A stretch of DNA of 64,000 nt from Candidatus [Bacteroides] periocalifornicus (GTDB lineage: Bacteria; Bacteroidota; Bacteroidia; Bacteroidales; CAJPTX01), in assembly GCA_001421095.1 (NCBI GenBank), contig LIIK01000002.1:59723-123722 (forward strand), in the 5' to 3' direction. Of the stretch, positions 18,593 to 25,326 are shown one piece after another. The translations under genes and the position numbers were made by a program. How positions within the stretch are numbered: the stretch's first letter is position 1; every line of letters begins with the position of its first letter. The notes under the pieces were generated by a model. It made no database searches and had not been told where the DNA came from. It was given only the letters and a program-made list of their open reading frames with translations.

Positions 18593-18981
18593 TGAACATT
18601 ATTTTACGTTTGGCTTTATGATTTTGGCTATGTACAAGAAAAAATCACGGCTCAAAAAGGAACGAAAAACTGGAAAAAAAATGGGACCTCCAGCCCAGCG
18701 AAACGTTGCGCGCCCTACCCCGTTTGGATTCTGGGTTAAAAATGAACGAGATCACCCTTCGGGCTAGGGCTTGAATAGCGTAAATCAATTGGCTATTAAG
18801 CCGATACGCCCTACTCCACTCTGCAATTCTTCGCCCTTTGCCAGTAAAGTACCCGCCGAGAATACGCGGCTGGCTACAGCTATCCTATCCAGTTTGGTTG
18901 CAATGCCAATGCGCTATGCTACAGGTTCTATCGGAACAATTGACGTGCCGATATAGAAAAACATCCCCAGTTTCGACCCGC
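18593..18981 (-). promoter_or_regulatory. Putative long untranslated leader of the SusC/D operon
   Basis: There is no gene in this stretch. The nearest minus-strand -7-like element (TAACTTTGC) is at 18982-18990, which would give a leader of close to 390 bases. I see A-rich segments near the start codon but no recognised riboswitch. Confidence 0.35.
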
Positions 18982-18990
18982 GCAAAGTTA
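18982..18990 (-). promoter_or_regulatory. -7-like element upstream of SusC
   Basis: TAACTTTGC on the minus strand matches TAnnTTTGC. It is the only good match found between SusC and the divergent gene. Confidence 0.4.
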
Positions 18991-19080
18991 CGCGTAATTT
19001 TGCAACATCAACTCGTGTAGAATCTCGACCCTGTGGATGAGGCCCAGCTATTAGTCTGCGAAAAGCCCCACAATATGCCG

Positions 19081-19201
19081 CACCATCGCCGTACCAACTC
19101 AACACCATCGCCGTACCAGGGCCGCTTCATCCTCGGATTTCATAACGAAATCCGAGGATGCACTAGAGTTGGTACGGCGATGGTGTTGAGTTGGTACGGC
19201 G
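19081..19201. repeat. Palindromic intergenic repeat, copy 1 (GTACGGCGAT family)
   Basis: A perfect 31-bp inverted repeat (19088-19118 with 19170-19200) surrounds an inner 14-bp hairpin (19128-19141 with 19147-19160, loop of 5). Each arm holds two 16-base units with core CGCCGTACC / GGTACGGCG spaced 22 bases apart, the outermost one truncated on the right. The inner hairpin and the units recur at 44373-44506. It sits between divergent genes, just upstream of the putative SusC promoter. Confidence 0.85.
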
Positions 19202-19254
19202 CAGTCCCCCGGAATGCCCTTGGATAACGCCCCCGACAACCCCCTTTGAAAATA

Positions 19255-19296
19255 CCGTGGCACGCTGCGCCGTCTATGCGGGTTTTGCAGAGGTAC
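19255..19296 (-). mobile_element. Truncated MITE-like fragment
   Basis: The minus strand from 19296 reads GTACCTCTGCAAAACCCGC and continues with the conserved left-end interior of the 4013/35788/45247 element, then similarity is lost. Only one end is present. Confidence 0.5.
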
Positions 19297-19481
19297 TAAG
19301 CAGGGGAATACGGCTGCTCTACAAATGGCACGCATGCGGAGCGTTTGCCGAGATCCTGAAATAGGGAGGAAGAGGCCCCACGCATGGGGAAATGCCCGCT
19401 CCGTTCGCCCGTTTTCTAAACAAACTAGGGGCGCGCGCGGGTAAAAAAATATCCTTTGCGTAGAAAAACAGAAAAATTGAC

Positions 19482-19490
19482 TACCTTTGC
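19482..19490 (+). promoter_or_regulatory. -7 promoter element for the first thioredoxin lipoprotein
   Basis: TACCTTTGC, 37 bases before the ATG at 19527. Confidence 0.65.
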
Positions 19491-19526
19491 GCCGTAAACC
19501 AGTTACAAGATAAAACAGTAGTAACG

Positions 19527-20630
19527 ATGAAGCGTATTGCATTGGTTACCCTTGCCGCGGCGTTGGGCATCATGCTCTTCTCCTGTGGCAACAAGGCTCG
19601 CATTTCTGGTGAGATAGCCGCGCCAGACTCCACGATGCTAACCCTCTATTCTGCCGAAAGCGAAAGCGACCAGGCGGTGGATTCTACCCTCGTGCTCGGT
19701 GGCAAATTCGCCTTCAGCGGTAAGGATTACCCCGCCGGGCTCTACATAGTGGCTCTGCCCAATAAGGGGCACTACTTCGTACAGGTGAGCAACGAACCCT
19801 TCACAATCTCGGTAGACGAGGCAGGGAAGGTGACCGTGACTAACGGGGAGGAGAAGGATTACTTCAACGCCTTCTACCAGTTCCGCAGCGATTTCCAGCA
19901 GACCCGCAAAGCAGCGCAGGATGCCTACGAGGCGGCACAGGCCAACACCGATAGCGCAGCCCGCCAGGAAGCCATAACGAAAATAGAGGAAGACTACGAC
20001 AAGGCCTCTGAGGCCTACTACGGCAACCTGGTCAACCTCGCGGTGGCGCACCCGAACTCCGTATTTACGCTGTACACCCTGCGCAACAGCATGACGAACT
20101 GCACCCCCGAGCAGATGGCCTCCATAGAAGAAGCCCTGAACGGCTGGGATGCCCCCTACACGGAACACAAGGATTACAAGGCGCTGCAGGAGTACTTTGC
20201 GCACGCAAAGGCCACTGCCGTTGGGAACGACTTCACTGATATCACCGTAAGCACCAAGGATGGCGAATCGGTACAGCTCAGCAGCCTCGCCGGCAAGGGA
20301 CAGCCCGTGCTTGTGAAGTTCTGGGCCTCCTGGTGCCCTCCCTGCCGCAAGAGCAACCCAGAGCTGGTGAAGGTGTACAACCAGTTCCACGGCAAGGGCT
20401 TTGAGGTTTTCGGGGTATCGGTAGACCGCAGCGCCGACGACTGGCAGAAGGCCGTGGCGGCAGATGCGCTCCCCTGGCCAAACTACATAGACAACAGCAA
20501 GGAGGCCTCTAAGACCTACAACGTAGCGAGCATCCCCTTCACCGTGCTCATAGGGGCCGACGGGAAAATCATCGCGAAAAACCTCAGCGAAGAGGAGCTG
20601 GTAAACCAACTCACCGAGCTGCTGAAGTAG
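19527..20630 (+). CDS. TlpA-like thiol-disulfide oxidoreductase lipoprotein with DUF4369 domain (paralog 1)
   Basis: 367 residues. A lipoprotein signal with lipobox I-M-L-F-S-C anchors it facing the periplasm. The N-terminal DUF4369 region (I-S-G-E-I ... T-L-Y) is followed by a helical linker (about 120-210) and a C-terminal AhpC/TSA-thioredoxin domain with W-A-S-W-C-P-P-C redox site and the cis-proline region S-I-P-F-T-V-L-I. This arrangement is standard for Bacteroidota periplasmic thiol-disulfide reductases that may keep cytochromes or secreted proteins reduced. It is followed by its own terminator and by a paralog of the same architecture, consistent with tandem duplication. Confidence 0.92.
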   Translation: MKRIALVTLAAALGIMLFSCGNKARISGEIAAPDSTMLTLYSAESESDQAVDSTLVLGGKFAFSGKDYPAGLYIVALPNKGHYFVQVSNEPFTISVDEAGKVTVTNGEEKDYFNAFYQFRSDFQQTRKAAQDAYEAAQANTDSAARQEAITKIEEDYDKASEAYYGNLVNLAVAHPNSVFTLYTLRNSMTNCTPEQMASIEEALNGWDAPYTEHKDYKALQEYFAHAKATAVGNDFTDITVSTKDGESVQLSSLAGKGQPVLVKFWASWCPPCRKSNPELVKVYNQFHGKGFEVFGVSVDRSADDWQKAVAADALPWPNYIDNSKEASKTYNVASIPFTVLIGADGKIIAKNLSEEELVNQLTELLK

Positions 20631-20679
20631 CGTATATCAGACTGACCCTTAGCCTCTAATGAAGGCCAAGGAGAGGTAA

Positions 20680-20717
20680 CGCCCCGCAGGGAGCCTACTC
20701 CCTGCGGGGCGTTTTTT
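20680..20717 (+). terminator. Rho-independent terminator between the thioredoxin paralogs
   Basis: A perfect 14-bp GC-rich stem (20680-20693 with 20698-20711), 4-base loop, T6 tract. Confidence 0.92.
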
Positions 20718-20760
20718 CACCTTTCTGCCGAAAGGCTATTGCGGATAACGGCAAATTCAC

Positions 20761-20769
20761 TACCTTTGC
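20761..20769 (+). promoter_or_regulatory. -7 promoter element for the second thioredoxin lipoprotein
   Basis: TACCTTTGC, 128 bases before the ATG at 20898. The next four bases also match the promoter region of paralog 1, so promoter and gene seem to have been duplicated together. Confidence 0.65.
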
Positions 20770-20897
20770 GCCGTTGTTATTAGGAGCTCCCACTCCCGAG
20801 GGGCAGCCCCGCGGCGGCCAACAGGCGGCACGGAGAATCCCCGTAGGGTGCGGCGAGCAAACGAATTGTAAAGAGCACCAATCTATAAATTTCAAGT

Positions 20898-21977
20898 ATG
20901 AAGAAGGCAACGGTTTTAGTAGTTTTTGCAGCCCTATGCGCCATGCTATGGAGCTGTGGGCAGAAGCCCAAACTCTCTGGGGAAGTGGACCTGCCAGACG
21001 GCACGATGCTCCAGCTCATCTCCACCACCACCAATGAGACGGTAGACACCCTAAAGGTGGAAAAGGGAAAATTCTCCTACAACGGCACTGCGCCAGACGG
21101 GATCTACTCGCTGGTGTGGGAACGGCAGCAGGCCTGGACGGTAGAACTATCGGGCACTCCCTTTGCCATTAAGGCCTCCACCAAGGACAGCGTCCCCAGC
21201 CTGGTAACCGAGGGGAAGGACAAGGATATCATAAACAAGTACTACGAGTACGAATCGCAGTACGCCGTAGCCATGGCCCCCATACAGGAGGCCATGCAGG
21301 GCAACGCGGCAGAGGCCGAGGCAGAAACCATGATGCTCGCGGCAGAGAATGCGCGGAACACCTTCAGCGCCAACCTCTACCAGCTGGCCTCTGCCAACCC
21401 GAACAATGAATTCTCGCTCTACCTGCTACAGGCTACCGTGACCATGCTCGGCTACGACCAGATGCTCGAGCTAGACCAAGCCCTAGAGGCCTGGGATGCC
21501 GCCTACGCGGAGAATGCCACCATGCAGTCTATACGGAAAACCATTGCCAAGCAGAAGCAGCTGGCCGATGGGCAACCCTTTGTAGACCTGACCGCGAAGA
21601 CCGCCGATGGCAACGAGGTAGCCCTAAGCAGCGTAGCCGGCAAGGGGCACCCCGTGCTACTAAAATTCTGGGCATCGTGGTGCAAGCCATGCCGCCAGAG
21701 CAACCCTGGGCTAGTGAAGCTCTACGCGAACTACCACCCCAAGGGCTTTGAGATCTTCGGGGTATCGCTAGATGAGAAGGCTGAGGATTGGCAGAATGCC
21801 GTGGCTGCCGATAACCTAACCTGGCCACAGTACATCGCGGGCTGGAATGTAGCCATGGAGACCTACAATGTTCAGGGTATTCCATTCACCGTGCTCATTG
21901 ATGGCGAGGGGAAGATAGTGGCCAAGAACCTAGATGAAAACGGGCTGGAAAGCAAGCTCGAGGAGCTTCTGAAGTAG
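20898..21977 (+). CDS. TlpA-like thiol-disulfide oxidoreductase lipoprotein with DUF4369 domain (paralog 2)
   Basis: 359 residues, same order as its upstream neighbour: lipobox (A-M-L-W-S-C), DUF4369 (L-S-G-E-V-D-L-P-D-G-T), helical linker, thioredoxin domain with W-A-S-W-C-K-P-C and G-I-P-F-T-V-L-I. The two active sites differ (CPPC against CKPC), which usually shifts redox potential, so the pair may have divided tasks. It has its own promoter (20761) and terminator (22009), so the two are expressed independently. Confidence 0.92.
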   Translation: MKKATVLVVFAALCAMLWSCGQKPKLSGEVDLPDGTMLQLISTTTNETVDTLKVEKGKFSYNGTAPDGIYSLVWERQQAWTVELSGTPFAIKASTKDSVPSLVTEGKDKDIINKYYEYESQYAVAMAPIQEAMQGNAAEAEAETMMLAAENARNTFSANLYQLASANPNNEFSLYLLQATVTMLGYDQMLELDQALEAWDAAYAENATMQSIRKTIAKQKQLADGQPFVDLTAKTADGNEVALSSVAGKGHPVLLKFWASWCKPCRQSNPGLVKLYANYHPKGFEIFGVSLDEKAEDWQNAVAADNLTWPQYIAGWNVAMETYNVQGIPFTVLIDGEGKIVAKNLDENGLESKLEELLK

Positions 21978-22008
21978 TCACAAAACTGCCTCTACGGCAG
22001 AGAACATC

Positions 22009-22049
22009 AATCCCCGCAAGAGTTGCACGATTCTTGCGGGGATTTTTTT
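22009..22049 (+). terminator. Rho-independent terminator after thioredoxin paralog 2
   Basis: A 13-bp stem (22009-22021 with 22032-22044) running into a T tract to 22049. The next gene starts only 11 bases later. Confidence 0.88.
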
Positions 22050-22059
22050 CTACATTCGC

Positions 22060-22905
22060 ATGGCTACACCTTCTACTGACTTCCTACCCAGCGTATCGCT
22101 TGTGGGCGCGGGCAATGTGGCCTGGGGGCTAGGGCTTTCGTTGCAGCGCGCCGGATTCCCCGTAGTATCGGTGCACAGCCGCGGGGGCGAAAGGGGAATA
22201 CGCCTAGCCACTAGGCTCAGCTGCCCGCTGCTCGGGTCCGCAGAGCTGGAGGAGCAACTCCCCAACCTGTACCTGCTCACCGTGCCAGACGATGCCATAG
22301 CCCCCGTGGGCACCGCCCTACTCCGCCTACTCTACCCCCGGGTAAAGGCCCTGTCTGCTAATACCCACCCCCCTATAGTGGCCCACACCAGCGGCTCCTC
22401 CCCACTGCTACAGGCCCAGCATATACCCACTGGCGTCCTGTACCCATTCCAACGCTTCAGCTACGGCAACACTCCCAGGCTCTCCGATGCCCCATTCTTC
22501 GTAGAGGGAGGCGATGCCAATGCAGAAGCAACCCTTGTAGGGATAGCCCACCGACTGAGCAGCCACGTGGAGGTGGCCGATAGCCCAACACGTCAGTGGG
22601 TGCATCTCCTCGGGGTGCTAGCCTGCAATTTCACCAACCATCTCCTAGCCGAGGCACAACGGGTGGCAGAGGCCCAAGGCATCGCCCCCGAGGTGATACG
22701 CCCTCTGGTAGAGGAGACGGTGGTGCAGGCCTTTCGGCTGGGTGCCGCCAATGCGCAAACCGGGCCAGCTGCCAGGGGCGACCAGGCCACCATCGCGAGG
22801 CATCTACAGATGCTGAGCCGTAGATTTCCTGAACTCGCGCCGCTCTACCGCCTGATGTCTGAGCGGATTGCTGCCCAAACCAAAGGCAACACCCCGCAGG
22901 GTTAG
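22060..22905 (+). CDS. Rossmann-fold, DUF2520 domain protein
   Basis: 281 residues. The N-terminal nucleotide-binding motif V-G-A-G-N-V-A-W is in the Rossmann position, and the H-T-S-G-S-S block and the C-terminal helical DUF2520 region (A-C-N-F-T-N-H-L ... P-L-V-E-E-T) follow as in NADP-dependent ketopantoate-reductase-like proteins. The reaction is not known. In this phylum it is commonly found just before kdsC, as here, which hints at envelope metabolism. Confidence 0.85.
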   Translation: MATPSTDFLPSVSLVGAGNVAWGLGLSLQRAGFPVVSVHSRGGERGIRLATRLSCPLLGSAELEEQLPNLYLLTVPDDAIAPVGTALLRLLYPRVKALSANTHPPIVAHTSGSSPLLQAQHIPTGVLYPFQRFSYGNTPRLSDAPFFVEGGDANAEATLVGIAHRLSSHVEVADSPTRQWVHLLGVLACNFTNHLLAEAQRVAEAQGIAPEVIRPLVEETVVQAFRLGAANAQTGPAARGDQATIARHLQMLSRRFPELAPLYRLMSERIAAQTKGNTPQG

Positions 22906-22925
22906 GATTTTCAGCAGCTAATCGC

Positions 22926-22934
22926 TACCTTTGC
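22926..22934 (+). promoter_or_regulatory. -7 promoter element for kdsC
   Basis: TACCTTTGC, 29 bases before the kdsC ATG. Confidence 0.65.
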
Positions 22935-22962
22935 GCCTGCTACCACACTACAGAGACACGCT

Positions 22963-23493
22963 ATGGATTCTACAGAACGATTCAAGGCCAACCTACTGAA
23001 TGTGAAGGCCTTCGCCTTCGATGTAGACGGGGTTTGCACGAATAACCAGGTACTCATAAGCGAGAGCGGTCAGCTGCTCCGCCCGGCCAACACCCGCGAT
23101 GGATACGCCATAAGCCAGGCCAACCGGCACGGCTTCCCCGTGGCCATCATCACGGGGGGGCGCACCCAGAGCGTGGCTACCCGCTTTGAGATGCTCGGCT
23201 GCAAGCACATCTACCTCGGCGTGGCCGATAAGGTGGCAGCCCTCAGGGATTTCTGCCAAAAGGTGGAGATAGCCCCCGAGGCCGTACTCTACATGGGCGA
23301 CGATATGCCAGACTACCACGCCATGCTGGCTGTAGGATTCCCCACCTGCCCCTGCGATGCGGCACCAGAGATCCAGCGTATCTCACGCTACATATCGGGT
23401 TTCCGCGGCGGCGAGGGCTGCGTTCGCGATGTGGTGGAACAGGTGCTCAAGCTCCATAACCACTGGCATCCTGGCGAAAGCGCGCATCAATAG
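22963..23493 (+). CDS. kdsC: 3-deoxy-D-manno-octulosonate 8-phosphate phosphatase, KdsC-type HAD hydrolase
   Basis: 176 residues, normal for the small uncapped KdsC family. HAD motif I is F-A-F-D20-V-D22-G-V, motif II I-I-T-G-G-R, and motif IV Y-M-G-D-D-M-P-D, all in place. It removes phosphate from Kdo-8-phosphate in the cytoplasm on the way to the lipid A core. The arabinose-5-phosphate isomerase gene for the same pathway (kdsD) is at 32261. The start follows the promoter at 22926. Confidence 0.9.
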   Translation: MDSTERFKANLLNVKAFAFDVDGVCTNNQVLISESGQLLRPANTRDGYAISQANRHGFPVAIITGGRTQSVATRFEMLGCKHIYLGVADKVAALRDFCQKVEIAPEAVLYMGDDMPDYHAMLAVGFPTCPCDAAPEIQRISRYISGFRGGEGCVRDVVEQVLKLHNHWHPGESAHQ

Positions 23494-23518
23494 CTCCTCA
23501 ATTCATAGTCCTACGCTA

Positions 23519-24472
23519 ATGGGTCTTATCCGTATCCTCCGGCTCTCACGCCCCCACGCCCTGGCAGCCATCGCATTCATCCTAGTTGGCGTGCAATGCG
23601 GAATCATCGAGCCTGTATTCGAACAGGCAGGGGTAGCCAACCCCTTCACCACGAGCGACTTCATACTAGTCCTGCTGGCCGAGGTACTCATAGCGGCTGG
23701 AGGGTTCGTGATAAACGGCTACTTCGACCTGCGTGCCGACCTGATTACCAAGCCACAGCGGATCATCGTGGGGCGCGATGTATCGCGTAGGCTGGCTATC
23801 GCCTCGCACTTCGGATTCACGCTGGCTGCCACCATACTCGCGCTTATACCCGCCTGGCACGCTGGGCGACTGCTGCTGTGCGTGCTTTTCCCGCTAGCCG
23901 CAGGGCTCTTCTGGTTCTACTCCTCCACCTATAAGTACCAGTTTCTCATAGGGAATCTGATTCTCACCGTGCTGGCCTTTGCCCTACCTCTGGTGCCGTT
24001 CATGTACGAGGTGCAGTGCGTAGACAGCTCGCTCTGGTCTATGGCGGCACTGGGAGCGTTCCCGTTGGCCGAGGCGTTCCAAAAGATCCTTGGCGTATCG
24101 GTGGCCCTAGCAGCCCTCACCATACTACTCGCGCTGGTGAATGAGGTGCAACGCTTCACGAAAAGTGCCGACCTCGGGGCAAATTCCCTCCCGGTGCGCA
24201 TTGGGCTAAAGGGCACTAAGCTGGTAGTGGCGGGGCTATACCTCGTGGTATTGGCTCTATTCGTAGGGGTTGCGCTACGCAGCCTGCTGGTGCACTACGA
24301 TGAGCCGGGCTACCTATTCACCCCTCTCTACCTTCTGCTGGCAATGTGCCCGCCGGTGGTGGCCTCTATGGTGGCATTCCTGGTGGGCGACCAGTATTCC
24401 TACTATCGATTTGCCTACTGGGCGCTCGCGCTGGGCTTCCCGCTGCTCGGGGTGTACCTGCTGCTGCTCTAG
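23519..24472 (+). CDS. UbiA-family prenyltransferase (geranylgeranylglycerol-phosphate geranylgeranyltransferase-like)
   Basis: 317 residues from the ATG at 23519, just after kdsC; longer in-frame starts would overlap kdsC and show no membrane character. About eight or nine hydrophobic segments fill the protein. The first Asp-rich motif reads N-G-Y-F-D-L-R-A-D and the second A-D-L-G-A-N-S-L-P-V-R-I-G, a weaker version of the usual pair. UbiA enzymes transfer polyprenyl chains to aromatic or glycerol acceptors at the membrane. In Bacteroidota this gene is typically linked to kdsC and maf, and its acceptor here is not established. Confidence 0.85.
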   Translation: MGLIRILRLSRPHALAAIAFILVGVQCGIIEPVFEQAGVANPFTTSDFILVLLAEVLIAAGGFVINGYFDLRADLITKPQRIIVGRDVSRRLAIASHFGFTLAATILALIPAWHAGRLLLCVLFPLAAGLFWFYSSTYKYQFLIGNLILTVLAFALPLVPFMYEVQCVDSSLWSMAALGAFPLAEAFQKILGVSVALAALTILLALVNEVQRFTKSADLGANSLPVRIGLKGTKLVVAGLYLVVLALFVGVALRSLLVHYDEPGYLFTPLYLLLAMCPPVVASMVAFLVGDQYSYYRFAYWALALGFPLLGVYLLLL

Positions 24473-24555
24473 CGCGGGCGATTGATACGGGGCGCAACGA
24501 GACGGGTATTGTAGGCGCAATAGTAGATTTGAAATGAGAGGTGGCGGGGATTTTT

Positions 24556-24620
24556 TAACATGAAGCGGATGCGATGGGTGCTTTAAGCGCGATGCGGCAC
24601 GCCACGTCGCTACTAACGCT
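24556..24620 (+). mobile_element. Degenerate MITE-like fragment
   Basis: The segment GCGATGCGGCACGCCACGTC, followed by GCTACT (about 24590-24615), matches the palindromic interior of the 4013 and 45247 elements. No terminal repeats are left. Confidence 0.35.
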
Positions 24621-24703
24621 CCAAAAGAAACGGCGGCACAATAAGGACAAACTCGGTGCGCCGTTGAGTAGATTCTCCTGCTATTTTTATTTCACAAGTT
24701 CCT

Positions 24704-25315
24704 ATGCTCTCCAATCTTCCCCCCATAGTACTGGCCTCCTCCTCGCCTCGGCGCGCCGAATTGCTACGGCAGCTGGGGCTAGAGTTCACCGTGGTGGCGC
24801 CGCGGGTGGATGAGCGAACCATAGAGGACGACGAGGCGAACGACCTAGCCGTGCAGCTGGCGTGCGCTAAAGCCGCTGATGTGGCCATGCAGGTGGCAGG
24901 GCAATCTCCCCGCCCGCTCATCATAGCAGCAGACACCGTGGTAATCCACAGGGGCATGCGGCTCGATAAGCCCACCAAGAAGGACGAAGCCATTGCACTG
25001 CTCTGCGCCCTTTCGGGTAGCTCGCACAGCGTGGCTACGGGCATCTGCCTCATGCTGGGGAAGGAGCGCAAAGTGCTATCAGCCCTCTCGCGGGTTACCT
25101 TTGCCGAGCTTACCGAAGGGGAAATAGAGTACTACATAGCCACCCAACCCCCGTATGACAAGGCCGGCGGCTATGGGATACAGGACTGGATAGGCACGGC
25201 GCGCATTGCGGCCATTGAGGGTTCCTACACCAATATTGTGGGGCTGCCTACCTGCCAACTCTACGAGGCACTACGCTCCATAGCTAGCGGTACCGACCCG
25301 GATATACGCCTCTAA
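24704..25315 (+). CDS. Maf-family nucleoside triphosphate pyrophosphatase
   Basis: 203 residues. Family motifs are in order: L-A-S-S-S-P-R-R-A-E-L-L (12-20s), A-A-D-T-V-V (catalytic Asp region), D-K-P and Y-D-K-A-G-G-Y-G-I-Q. It hydrolyses non-canonical dTTP/UTP-like nucleotides to monophosphates. It lies 11 bases ahead of a TonB receptor gene on the same strand, so the two are likely co-transcribed. Confidence 0.9.
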   Translation: MLSNLPPIVLASSSPRRAELLRQLGLEFTVVAPRVDERTIEDDEANDLAVQLACAKAADVAMQVAGQSPRPLIIAADTVVIHRGMRLDKPTKKDEAIALLCALSGSSHSVATGICLMLGKERKVLSALSRVTFAELTEGEIEYYIATQPPYDKAGGYGIQDWIGTARIAAIEGSYTNIVGLPTCQLYEALRSIASGTDPDIRL

Positions 25316-25326
25316 GCCCCCACTCC

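Noticed and set aside
19638..20609. Long minus-strand frame of 323 codons opposite the first thioredoxin gene
   Set aside because: It is a shadow of the plus-strand gene in GC-rich DNA; its translation is repetitive in Val, Leu and Gly with no domain.
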